A stretch of 64,000 nt of DNA from Austwickia chelonae NBRC 105200 (lineage in GTDB: Bacteria; Actinomycetota; Actinomycetes; Actinomycetales; Dermatophilaceae). The stretch covers positions 62,001-126,000 of the forward strand of contig NZ_BAGZ01000017.1 of the NCBI RefSeq assembly GCF_000298175.1, read 5' to 3'. The notes below the pieces were generated by a model. The model was not told the origin of the DNA. It searched no databases and saw only the letters and a list, made by a program, of their open reading frames with translations. Of the stretch, positions 46,691 to 55,033 are shown one piece after another (position 1 is the stretch's first letter; each line of letters begins with the position of its first letter). A program made the translations under genes and the position numbers.

Positions 46691-47776
46691 TCACCGTTTC
46701 GCCTGCAGGCCACGCCCGGCGAACAGATACGCGACCTTCCCCGGCTTGGGATCGTCGAGCGGGCGACCCAACTTGTCCAAAGCCTTCTCACCGAGCGACG
46801 ACCTGCGGCCCAGCTGCTTCGCCGTCATCCCGTCGTGCACCACATCCTTCTTCGACAAGGACACCTGGGCCTGGGCCGCAGCCCGCACCGCCTCCAGATA
46901 GGTCGCCGGATCCCTCGTCGTCAACTGCCGCGGATCGACCGTCCCCGACGACCGCAACCAGGCACCCCAGTAGAACTCCTGGAAGGGAACCTCCTTGGTG
47001 GTGTACCCGACATCACGGGTGAAATAGACCAGACTGCGATAGGCGTCGTCCTTCAACTCGGCCAAGGAGAGCCCGGCCGGCAGCTGCGCAGGAGCGATCG
47101 CCCTCCCCTCCTGATCCGTCAACCAGGCCCACTTCCGGGAACGCATCCGCTCCCAGAAGTCCTGCTCGCTCACCCCGCTCAGATTGCCCACGACCCGCAA
47201 GCGCACCTTCAGATCGGGCCCACCGTCCGGCAGCTCCCGGAAAGCCGAGATCGTGTGATGCCCGTCGACCAGATACGGCCGCCCCTGCGGCCCGATCACC
47301 ACCGTCTTCATCTTCCGGCGGCTGTCGTCGGTCTCCTCACCCGGCCGCAACTCACAGGTGAAACTCTTCGGGTCGGTCAACGACGCGGACGACGAGGCGG
47401 ACACGGCGCCGGACAACCCCGAGGCCTGACACCAGTCGACGTACTTCTTGTTGACCTTGTCCTTCCCGAGGTCGTACCGCCCCAAGCGGTACAACACGGC
47501 ATCATGACCGAGTGCAGGCTGCGTCGGCCGCAGATCCGCGAGCCGGACATCGACGATCGCCCCGGCCCGGGCACACGCCGGCCCGGACGCACCCCCGCCG
47601 TCGGCCTGACGACAGTGCGCGGCCATCTCGTCGGCGTACACCGCAGAACCGCCGGAGGAACCACCGGCAGAACCGTCCGGCAGATTGAGGACGACGGCGG
47701 TCGCCGTGGCGGCCACAGCGAACACACCGACAGCACCGATGACCGCACCTCGTGACCTGCGACTCCGTTCGACCAT
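46691..47776 (-). CDS. Exported ParB-like (ParBc_2) protein, paralogue 2
   Basis: 361 aa from ATG 47776, preceded by AAGGAGAG. A basic start and one hydrophobic helix (residues ~10-30) precede a Gly/Ser linker. The domain repeats paralogue 1 closely: IVDVRLADLRPTQPALGHDA, LYRLGRYDLGKDKVN, GRPYLVDGHHTISAF, LKVRLRVVGNL, and FWERMRSRKWAWL. The acidic-His motif D-G-H-H-T is complete. It lies convergent to paralogue 1 and its hydrolase, and 75 bp downstream of the mrp operon on the same strand. The role is unknown. Confidence 0.8.
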   Translation of the reverse strand: MVERSRRSRGAVIGAVGVFAVAATATAVVLNLPDGSAGGSSGGSAVYADEMAAHCRQADGGGASGPACARAGAIVDVRLADLRPTQPALGHDAVLYRLGRYDLGKDKVNKKYVDWCQASGLSGAVSASSSASLTDPKSFTCELRPGEETDDSRRKMKTVVIGPQGRPYLVDGHHTISAFRELPDGGPDLKVRLRVVGNLSGVSEQDFWERMRSRKWAWLTDQEGRAIAPAQLPAGLSLAELKDDAYRSLVYFTRDVGYTTKEVPFQEFYWGAWLRSSGTVDPRQLTTRDPATYLEAVRAAAQAQVSLSKKDVVHDGMTAKQLGRRSSLGEKALDKLGRPLDDPKPGKVAYLFAGRGLQAKR

Positions 47777-47851
47777 CCGTCTCTCCTTCGAACACAGGCA
47801 CATCCACGCGAATCGGTGCCCTGTGCTGAACGACGGGAAGACCCCGGAAGT

Positions 47852-48187
47852 TCACTCCCCACGCGCCTGGGGCAGCCCCGCCCGGCCGACGTCATCGCCC
47901 TGCGTGCGGTGATGAGCCCGCGCCAACATCTGCGCAGCCGCCGGAATCGTGAACAGCTGGAAAACCCCCACCAGGAAGAGCATCCCCAGATCGAACGGAT
48001 CACGCAGTCGCAACCCGATCCCCATGAGCACCAACAAAACCCCCAGAACCTGCGGTTTCGTCGCCGCATGCATCCGCGAGTACAGATCATCCAACCGGAG
48101 CAGACCGACCGCCGAAGCCAGACACAGAGCCGCCCCGACGAACAGACACACCAGACCCGCCGCATCAGCCACCGCCGACCACATCAC
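47852..48187 (-). CDS. mrpG: Mrp cation/proton antiporter subunit G
   Basis: 111 aa, three membrane helices: AGLVCLFVGAALCLASAVGLLR, then the typical DDLYSRMHAATKPQVLGVLL loop and helix, and LGMLFLVGVFQLFTIPAAAQMLARA. The start is GTG 48187, overlapping mrpF (GTGA); ATG 48184 is the alternative. Last gene of the mrp operon and part of the seven-subunit complex that exchanges Na+ or K+ for protons. Confidence 0.93.
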   Translation of the reverse strand: MMWSAVADAAGLVCLFVGAALCLASAVGLLRLDDLYSRMHAATKPQVLGVLLVLMGIGLRLRDPFDLGMLFLVGVFQLFTIPAAAQMLARAHHRTQGDDVGRAGLPQARGE

Positions 48188-48507
48188 CGGACCACCCCCG
48201 GGCCGGACTCGTCCCCGGAATCCGGCGACCCGGCCGGACGACGATCACGATCCCGCCCCACGAACCGGGCGATCGACACCGACGCGAGAAAACCGGTCAA
48301 CGACAACGAGATCAGAATCGGCAAAGTCGTGTCATGCCGCGTGGTGGCCGCCTCGACCCCCAACGCGCACACCATGATCGCCACCAGGACCTCGTTGGCC
48401 ACGGCCCGGTCGATCACCGTCGGCCCCCGCACGATACGGACCACCGCCAACACAGCGGCCGACACCAACATCGCCCCGATGACCCAGATCACGACGGTCT
48501 CGATCAC
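48184..48507 (-). CDS. mrpF: Mrp cation/proton antiporter subunit F
   Basis: 107 aa from GTG 48507 (GTGA overlap with mrpE), behind a GAGGAG site. Three membrane helices. IVRGPTVIDRAVANEVL is the MrpF signature. The charged C-terminal tail (GRDRDRRPAGSPDSGDES) is longer than usual. Confidence 0.93.
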   Translation of the reverse strand: MIETVVIWVIGAMLVSAAVLAVVRIVRGPTVIDRAVANEVLVAIMVCALGVEAATTRHDTTLPILISLSLTGFLASVSIARFVGRDRDRRPAGSPDSGDESGPGVVR

Positions 48508-49118
48508 ATCTCCTCCTGAGTCGAACCGGCCGGCCCCTTCACCGGCTCCACCGACGGCGAGGACACCCCACCGGCAGCGGAACCAGGCACCGGACGGGCC
48601 CTGATATCCCGATGATCGGCGGCGAGCGCGCGCAACACCCTGTCCTCCTGGGCGAGTACCCGGGCCCGCACCTTGTCCAGGTCGGCCTCGTCGCGGGCGT
48701 GGAAGACGTGCAGCAGCAGCTCCCGCCGTTCCGGAAGGGCGTCGATCACGATGGTGCCCGGGACGAGGGCGGTCATCTCCGCGGTGATCACGACGAAGAG
48801 GTCGTCGTCGCAGCGCAGCGGCACCCGCACCGTCCTCCCGTCCGGTCGGGTCCACGGGTTCACCGCGGCCCAGGCCACCTGGAGACTGGCGACGACGAGA
48901 TCGACGTTGAACCGCAGGAAGAGCACGAGGAACGGCCAGGGACGGAACCGCAGACCCAATGACAGCGGAGGGAGGGGGAAGGCCAGGACGACGACCAGTC
49001 CGACCAGGAGCCCTCCGATCGCGGTGGCCCAGGTCAACCGGCCCCACAACAGCACCCAGACCAGGGCGAGCAGGAACAGCGGGCCGAGTTGGACCCGTCG
49101 ACGCAGGGCGTTTCTCAT
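48504..49118 (-). CDS. mrpE: Mrp cation/proton antiporter subunit E
   Basis: 204 aa from ATG 49118, overlapping mrpD (ATGA). Two N-terminal membrane helices, then the conserved NVDLVVASLQVAWAAVNPWT, VVITAEMTALVPGTIVID and the LHVFHARD cytosolic part. It is needed for assembly of the Mrp complex. The last ~45 residues (PVPGSAAGGVSSPSVEP) are a non-conserved extension. Confidence 0.93.
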   Translation of the reverse strand: MRNALRRRVQLGPLFLLALVWVLLWGRLTWATAIGGLLVGLVVVLAFPLPPLSLGLRFRPWPFLVLFLRFNVDLVVASLQVAWAAVNPWTRPDGRTVRVPLRCDDDLFVVITAEMTALVPGTIVIDALPERRELLLHVFHARDEADLDKVRARVLAQEDRVLRALAADHRDIRARPVPGSAAGGVSSPSVEPVKGPAGSTQEEM

Positions 49119-50704
49119 CGGACACCGCCGGGGAAGACCGCCTGCACGTAGGGGGTGCGTTCCTGCAGTTCGTGCGCGGAACGGTCGGTGATCCCGTAGA
49201 GCGGCCCGGCGATGAAGGTGATGCCGATGCCGAGGGTGACGAGCATCGTCGTCGGGGCGATCATCTCCCGGGGCACCGCCCGGTGGGTGTTCCCCGCGGG
49301 TTTTCGCTGCGGCATCGGGTCCTTTCCGGCGAGGGCGGCGCCGGGGCCGTCGGAGAGTTCGGTGACCGGGCGTCGCCAGAAGGCCAACGCCCAGACCCGG
49401 GCGATCGCGTACAGGGTGAGCAGGCTGGTGACCGCGGAAGTCGCGACCAGGGCGTACGTCAGCGGGGTGCCGGCCTGGACTCCGCCCTGCATGAGCCCGA
49501 TCTTTCCGAGGAAGCCCGAGAACGGGGGGATCCCGGCGAGGTTGAGCGCGGGCAGGAAGAAGAGGACGGCGATGGCGGGCGCGGTCCGGGCGAGCCCGCC
49601 GAGTTCGCTCAACGACGTGGTGCCGGTGCGCCATTCGACGAGCCCGGCGACGAGGAAGAGGGTCGTCTGGACGAGGATGTGGTGGGCGACGTAGAAGATC
49701 GCCCCGGACAGGCCGACACTGTTGCCCACGGCGATCCCGAAGAGCAGGTAACCGATGTGGCTGACGAGGGTGAACGACAGCAGCCGTTTGATGTCGTCCT
49801 GGGCGATCGCCCCCAGGATGCCGAAAAGCATCGTCAGGATCGCCGCCCACAGCAGCACCGTGTCGAAACGCCCGGCGGGGAAGAGCAGGGTCTGTGTGCG
49901 GATGATCGCGTAGACCCCGACCTTGGTGAGCAGCCCGGCGAAGACGGCGGTCACCGGGGCCGGAGCGGTCGGATAGGAGTCGGGGAGCCACCCCGACATG
50001 GGGAAGACGGCTGCTTTCACCGCGAAGCCCAGGAGGAGGAAGACCTGGAGGCTGAGCTGGGTGCCCGAGGGCAGGTCGTCGAGCCGTCCGGACAGGTGTG
50101 CGAGGTTGACGGTGCCGGTCGCCGCGTAGATGAGGGCGATGGCGGCGAGGAAGAACATCGAGGACAGCAGACTGACGAAGACGTAGTTGACGCCGGCCCG
50201 GACCCGGTCGGCGGATCCACCGAGGGTGAGCAGGACGAAACTGGCGACGAGCAGCATCTCGAAGCCGACGTAGATGTGGAAGAGGTCGCCGCTGACGAAG
50301 GTGGTGGACACGCCGGCGAGCAGCACCATCAACGTCGGGTAGAAGATCGGCATGGGGGCTTCGCCGTCGCGTTCGTCGTCGGCCGAGCGGCCCTGTCCGA
50401 TGGAGTAGAGGGTGACGCCCAGGGTCACGGTGGTGGATACCACGAGCATCAGCGAGGAGAGCCGGTCGACGACCAGCACGATGCCCATGGGGGCGGGCCA
50501 GCCGCCGGCTTCGACGACGAGCGGCCCGCCCCGGTCGGCGAGCAGCACGAGGGCGACCGAGGTGATGAGTACGGCGGCGAGGACGACGAGGCTGATGGCC
50601 CGCTGCCAGACGTCACGGCGCCAGGAGACCAGGGTCAGTCCGGCGCCGACGAGCGGGAGGACGACCGGCAGCGGGACCAGCAGAGAGTCGGGGGAGACGG
50701 TCAC
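49115..50704 (-). CDS. mrpD: Mrp cation/proton antiporter subunit D
   Basis: 529 aa from GTG 50704 (GTGA overlap with mrpC). An antiporter-like subunit related to respiratory NuoM/NuoN. About 14 membrane helices, with FHIYVGFEMLLVASFVLL (the essential Glu), KAAVFPMSGWLPDSYPTAP and AIAQDDIKRLLSFTLVSHIGY. It forms one of the proton or sodium channels of the complex. Confidence 0.95.
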   Translation of the reverse strand: MTVSPDSLLVPLPVVLPLVGAGLTLVSWRRDVWQRAISLVVLAAVLITSVALVLLADRGGPLVVEAGGWPAPMGIVLVVDRLSSLMLVVSTTVTLGVTLYSIGQGRSADDERDGEAPMPIFYPTLMVLLAGVSTTFVSGDLFHIYVGFEMLLVASFVLLTLGGSADRVRAGVNYVFVSLLSSMFFLAAIALIYAATGTVNLAHLSGRLDDLPSGTQLSLQVFLLLGFAVKAAVFPMSGWLPDSYPTAPAPVTAVFAGLLTKVGVYAIIRTQTLLFPAGRFDTVLLWAAILTMLFGILGAIAQDDIKRLLSFTLVSHIGYLLFGIAVGNSVGLSGAIFYVAHHILVQTTLFLVAGLVEWRTGTTSLSELGGLARTAPAIAVLFFLPALNLAGIPPFSGFLGKIGLMQGGVQAGTPLTYALVATSAVTSLLTLYAIARVWALAFWRRPVTELSDGPGAALAGKDPMPQRKPAGNTHRAVPREMIAPTTMLVTLGIGITFIAGPLYGITDRSAHELQERTPYVQAVFPGGVR

Positions 50705-51192
50705 CGTGGCCCTTCCTCTCGGGGTGGTTCGGGCCTGGTGGCGACGCCGCGGCGCCGATGCCCTCCCGGGTCGGGGTCCTCGGCGGGGTCGGTTTCCTCG
50801 TCGGCGGCGAATTCGCTGTCGGACATGTCGTTCTCCGCTGCTTTGGCGTGGATCCGGGCGTCTTCGGTGTCGTCGACGATGACGTCGCTGCGCGCCAACT
50901 GCCAGGAGCGGTGGGCGAGGGCGAGGACGAAACCGGTGAGGGCCAGGGTGATGACGATGGCGGTGAGCACCATGGCCTGGGGCAGCGGGTCGCTCATCTT
51001 CTCCGGTCCGGTGGTGCCGACGATGGGTGCCCGTCCGGCGCGCCCGCTGGCGATCAGGAAGAGCAGGTTGACGCCATTGCCCATGAGGAGGATCCCGAGG
51101 AAGGAGCGGACGATGCCGCGGGCCATGACGAGGGAGACCCCGCAGCCGACGAGGACTCCGGTGAGGACGGCGAGGGTCAGGTTGGCGGTCAT
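50701..51192 (-). CDS. mrpC: Mrp cation/proton antiporter subunit C
   Basis: 163 aa from ATG 51192 (ATGA overlap with mrpA). NuoK-like: three membrane helices with FLGILLMGNGVNLLFLIASG and DPLPQAMVLTAIVITLALTGF. The acidic cytosolic tail after residue ~105 (SDSEFAADEETDPAEDPD) is longer than in most homologues. Confidence 0.94.
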   Translation of the reverse strand: MTANLTLAVLTGVLVGCGVSLVMARGIVRSFLGILLMGNGVNLLFLIASGRAGRAPIVGTTGPEKMSDPLPQAMVLTAIVITLALTGFVLALAHRSWQLARSDVIVDDTEDARIHAKAAENDMSDSEFAADEETDPAEDPDPGGHRRRGVATRPEPPREEGPR

Positions 51193-54083
51193 CGGGGCCC
51201 TGTCGTGCCGTGGTCGCTGTGGGCGGGGGAGTCGTCGAGGGAACGGCCGGGTTCGTCCTCGATCTGCTGGTCGAGGGCGCCTCCCAGGCTGCGCAGGATG
51301 TCCAGGAGGAGACCGATGACGACGAGGTAGACCCCGATGTCGAAGACCACCGAGCTGACCAGGTGGAGTTCGCCCATCAGGGGGATGCGTACGTAGGCGT
51401 GCCAGGTCTGCAGGACGTCTCCGCCGGCCAGCATCGAAGCCAGGCCGTTCCCGGCGGAGAGGAACAGGCCGGTGCCGAGTAGGAGGCCCGGCATGACGGG
51501 CGCGGCGGCGCGCATCTCGTCCCGGCCACCGGCGAGATAGCGGACGGCGATGGCCAGCCCGGCGACGAGGCCGGCTGCGAAACCGCCGCCGGGGGAGTCG
51601 TGGCCGGACAGCAGCAGGTAGATGGACCACACGATGACGACGTGGAAGATGAGCCGGGCGACGACTTCCAGGATGACCGAACGCCGTTCGGGCAGGAGCG
51701 CTTGTCCTTCGGCGAGCCACCGGGCCTGGGCGCCGGCCGTGCCGTGGGTGGTTCGACGGCGGGCACGGATCTCGCCGAGTTTGCGTCGGGCGCCTTCGAC
51801 GTTGTCCTCCTGCAGGAAGACGAGGCTGGCGACTCCGGTGGCGGCGGCCAGCACGACGGAGAGTTCGCCCATGGTGTCCCAGGCGCGGGCGTCGACGAGG
51901 ATGACGTTGACGATGTTGTGGCCGCCGCCGAAGTCCACCGACCAGGAGTCCATCCCTTCGGAGGCGGGCGCGGCCTGGCGCATCCCGGGCATCACCAGGG
52001 CGAAGAGCGCGGTCACGGTGCCGACGCCGATGCCGAGGGCGCCGCGGAGAACCCGTTCGGAGGTGTTCGCGTCGTCGTTGAACCGTCCGGAGAGCCGCCG
52101 CAGCACGAGGATGAACACGAGGATGGACACGGTTTCGACGAGCACCTGGGTCAGGGCGAGGTCGGGGGCGCCGTGCAGGAGGAAGAGGTAGGCGCAGCCG
52201 TAGCCGGTGGCTCCGACGAGGATGACGGCCCGGAGACGTCGGCGGGATCGTACGGCGGCCACGGCGACGGCGGCGGTCACGGCGGCGACGGCGACCTGGG
52301 CGGGCATGTCGTAGGCCCGGACGGGCAGGGACGCCCAGTCGTGGCCGCCGACGAGGAGCGAACCGCCGGGGAAGACCAGGAAGACCAGGAACATCAGGGC
52401 CAGGGAGAGCGGCAGCGATCCCCGTTGCAAGGCACCGGTGACTTCGAGGGACACCCGGTCGAGCAACCGCATGGTCGCCCGGTAGGCCCGTTCGGACAGC
52501 GGGACCGGGGTGTGTTCCCCCCACAGCGAGGCCAACCGGTGACGGGCCGCGTCGACGGCGAAACCCAACGCCCAGGTGGCGACGGAGAGCACCAGGGCCA
52601 GGTTGACGCCGTGCCACAGACCCAGATGGGCCTGACCTGCGCTCTTTCCGACGGTGGCGGCATAGCCGAGGAGCGGTTCTTCCAGGTGGGTCGAGAGCGG
52701 GCCCAGGGCCAGGGAGGCGAGGGCCAGGAGGAGCGGCACTCCCTGGAGGACCACTCCGGGGGCGTGGACCTGCAGGGGAGGCACCTGGTCGTCGGTGCGG
52801 AAGGCCCCGCGGACGAACCGCAGGCTGTAGGCGAGGGTCAGGGCCGAGCCCAGGACGAGGACACCCAGCACCCAGGGCGAGTACGGGGCGGCCCCGGTGG
52901 TGTAGGCGGTGTAGGCGGCTTCCTTCCCGACGAAACCGAACATCGGGGGCAGCCCGGCCATGGAGGCCGCGGAGAGCGTCCCGGCGACGGCCAGGACCGG
53001 TACATCTCTCCGCAGACCGGAGAGTTTACGCAGGTCGCGGGTTCCGGTGGCGTGGTCGATGGCGCCGACGGTGAGGAAGAGGGAGGCTTTGAACAGGGCG
53101 TGGGCCAGCAACATCGTCGTCCCGGCCAGTGCCGCATCGACGGTGCCGCTGCCGGTGAGCACGACGAGGAAACCGAGCTGGCTGACCGTGCCGTAGGCGA
53201 GGAGCAGCTTGAGATCGTCCTGGCGGAGAGCCTGAACGGCACCGAGCAGCATCGTTCCTCCGCCGAGGACGAGGACGACGGGCGTCCACCCGGGGACGTC
53301 GGCGAAGGAGGGGGCGAAACGGGCGACGAGGTAGATGCCGGCTTTGACCATCGCGGCGGCGTGCAGATACGCGCTGACCGGGGTGGGCGCGGCCATCGCC
53401 CCGGGCAGCCAGAAGTGGAAGGGCAGGAGCGCCGACTTGGTGACGGCGCCCACCAGGAGCAGGACGACGGCGACGCTGGTCGCGGTGGCGGGCGCGGAGG
53501 GCACGGCCATCTCGGAGAGACGATAGGTGCCGGCCTGTTCGCCGAGCAGGACGATCCCGATGAGCATCGCCAGCCCACCGAAGGTGGTGACGACGAGGGC
53601 TTCCATCGCCGCTGACCGGCTGGCCCTGCTGTGGGTCACATGGCCGATCAACAGGTACGACAGGACGGTCGTGGCCTCCCAGAAGATGTACAGCACGATG
53701 AGGTTGTCGGTGGTGACCAGGCCGAGCATGGCTCCGGCGAAGGCGAGCAGACAGGCGGCGAACCGGCCGAGCCCGGGCTCTTCGTCGTCGAAGTAGGCCG
53801 CGCAGTAGATCAGGACGAGCACCCCGATCCCGGCGACGACGAGGGTCATCAGCCAGGCGAGAGGGTCGAGCCGGAAAGCCAGTTCGAGGCCGATCTCGGG
53901 GACCCAGGTGTAACTCTCCGAGGGCGGGGAGGACGAGTGGACGCCGGGCTGGGCGAGTACGGCCCACCCGAAGGTGACTGCTGGCGGCAGGGCGAGGATC
54001 CAGAAGGCGCGCGCGCCGATTCTGGACACCAGGAGGGGTGCGAGGAGCGCCAGACCGAGGTGGGCCAGGAGGAGGGTGATCAC
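51189..54083 (-). CDS. mrpA: Mrp cation/proton antiporter fused subunits A and B
   Basis: 964 aa from GTG 54083. The N-terminal ~500 residues are NuoL-like (VLYIFWEATTVLSYLLIGH, KSALLPFHFWLPGAMAAPTP, LRQDDLKLLLAYGTVSQLG). The middle ~650-780 carries the MrpA C-terminal DUF4040-type region (GAPDLALTQVLVETVSILVF). The last ~180 residues are an MrpB domain (SGHDSPGGGFAAGLVAGLAIA). There is no separate mrpB gene, so the complex is encoded as AB-C-D-E-F-G, all overlapping. First gene of the operon; it supports pH and sodium homeostasis. Confidence 0.95.
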   Translation of the reverse strand: MITLLLAHLGLALLAPLLVSRIGARAFWILALPPAVTFGWAVLAQPGVHSSSPPSESYTWVPEIGLELAFRLDPLAWLMTLVVAGIGVLVLIYCAAYFDDEEPGLGRFAACLLAFAGAMLGLVTTDNLIVLYIFWEATTVLSYLLIGHVTHSRASRSAAMEALVVTTFGGLAMLIGIVLLGEQAGTYRLSEMAVPSAPATATSVAVVLLLVGAVTKSALLPFHFWLPGAMAAPTPVSAYLHAAAMVKAGIYLVARFAPSFADVPGWTPVVLVLGGGTMLLGAVQALRQDDLKLLLAYGTVSQLGFLVVLTGSGTVDAALAGTTMLLAHALFKASLFLTVGAIDHATGTRDLRKLSGLRRDVPVLAVAGTLSAASMAGLPPMFGFVGKEAAYTAYTTGAAPYSPWVLGVLVLGSALTLAYSLRFVRGAFRTDDQVPPLQVHAPGVVLQGVPLLLALASLALGPLSTHLEEPLLGYAATVGKSAGQAHLGLWHGVNLALVLSVATWALGFAVDAARHRLASLWGEHTPVPLSERAYRATMRLLDRVSLEVTGALQRGSLPLSLALMFLVFLVFPGGSLLVGGHDWASLPVRAYDMPAQVAVAAVTAAVAVAAVRSRRRLRAVILVGATGYGCAYLFLLHGAPDLALTQVLVETVSILVFILVLRRLSGRFNDDANTSERVLRGALGIGVGTVTALFALVMPGMRQAAPASEGMDSWSVDFGGGHNIVNVILVDARAWDTMGELSVVLAAATGVASLVFLQEDNVEGARRKLGEIRARRRTTHGTAGAQARWLAEGQALLPERRSVILEVVARLIFHVVIVWSIYLLLSGHDSPGGGFAAGLVAGLAIAVRYLAGGRDEMRAAAPVMPGLLLGTGLFLSAGNGLASMLAGGDVLQTWHAYVRIPLMGELHLVSSVVFDIGVYLVVIGLLLDILRSLGGALDQQIEDEPGRSLDDSPAHSDHGTTGPR

Positions 54084-54291
54084 TCGAGATTCCTTCGGGT
54101 GGTCGATCCTTCGGGGCGTGCTGGGTCGTTCCAGTCTAGGTGTCGGGGGCCGGTCGAGCCTGGGAAAACAGTTCTGAGAGTTGGCAGGAGCCGGTGGAAT
54201 TCGTCGGGGCGCGCTCCGGTCGAGGCGCGGGGGCGGCATTCCAGCAGGTCCCACAGGATATTCCCAGTAAGCATGTTTCATGATGTGCGTC

Positions 54292-54981
54292 ATGACTACG
54301 GGGAACGAACAGCTGACCATGGGCAAAGAAGACACCGTGTGGGAGAGGGAAGCCACGACCAGGCACGGACTGCCCGGTCCGCAGGAGGTCGAGCGCCTCT
54401 ACATCAAACAGAAGATCAGCCCGGTGATGAACAAGTACTGGGTCCACATCGCCGACGAGGAGGGCAAACCCGGCGACCTGTTGCTCTTCGCGGACCAGAA
54501 GATCATCGCGCTCAAGGAGAAGATCGACTTCTTCTCCGACGAGTCGAAGTCCGCTCTCGTCCTGAGGACCAAGTCGCGCCATGTCGTCGACCTGGCCGCC
54601 ACCACCGACGTCTACAACGCCGACGGGGAAACAGTGGCGATCTACCGCAAGGACGGCGTCGCCTCCCTGCTGAACTCCACCTGGCACCTGGAGACGCCCG
54701 GGCTGCGGGCCACCGGCTGCGAACGCAGCAAAGCCATGGCAATGACCCGCCGCTTCAGTGGACTGGTCCCGGTGGTCGGCGAATTGCTCGAGGCCATCCC
54801 GTGGCAGTTCCACTTCGACTTCTACGACAGCTCCGAACAACTGGTGATGTCCGACGAACGGCAGTTCAAGATCTTCGACAACTACCTCATCACCCTGCCC
54901 AAGCTGGAAGACGGCAGCCGGTTGGACTGGCGAGCTGCAGCCACGCTGGGTGTGGCCCTCGACGCCTTCCAGGGCCGCTGA
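54292..54981 (+). CDS. LURP-one-related/scramblase-like (Tubby C2 fold) protein
   Basis: 229 aa from ATG 54292; ATG 54319 is an equally possible start since no strong ribosome-binding site is seen. The sequence LYIKQKISPVMNKYWV, KIIALKEKIDFFSDESKSAL, VVDLAATTDVYNADGETVAI and STWHLE follows the beta-barrel of LURP-one and phospholipid-scramblase proteins. No signal peptide. Bacterial homologues have no settled function; membrane or lipid interaction is a guess. Divergent from mrpA, with a clean terminator after it. Confidence 0.75.
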   Translation: MTTGNEQLTMGKEDTVWEREATTRHGLPGPQEVERLYIKQKISPVMNKYWVHIADEEGKPGDLLLFADQKIIALKEKIDFFSDESKSALVLRTKSRHVVDLAATTDVYNADGETVAIYRKDGVASLLNSTWHLETPGLRATGCERSKAMAMTRRFSGLVPVVGELLEAIPWQFHFDFYDSSEQLVMSDERQFKIFDNYLITLPKLEDGSRLDWRAAATLGVALDAFQGR

Positions 54982-55000
54982 CCTGCCCTCGGTAGTTCGT

Positions 55001-55030
55001 GCCGGAGGCGTCGCTGTCGACGCCTCCGGC
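55001..55030. terminator. Bidirectional terminator
   Basis: A perfect 13-bp stem with a CTGT loop (55001-55013 with 55018-55030) lies between the convergent LURP-one-like gene and PrsW copy 4. Confidence 0.82.
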
Positions 55031-55033
55031 AGG

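Noticed and set aside
46348-47022. Plus-strand frames in the G-rich spacer
   Set aside because: Open only because of the skewed composition; Arg/Gly-rich with no motif and running into the antisense of the ParB-like gene.
48959-51319. 786-codon plus-strand frame opposite the mrp operon
   Set aside because: Composition dominated by Gly, Asp, Glu and Arg, as expected from the complement of mrpC/D/E; no family resemblance.
51600-53615. 671-codon plus-strand frame opposite mrpA
   Set aside because: Same antisense artefact of high GC; mrpAB is unambiguous.
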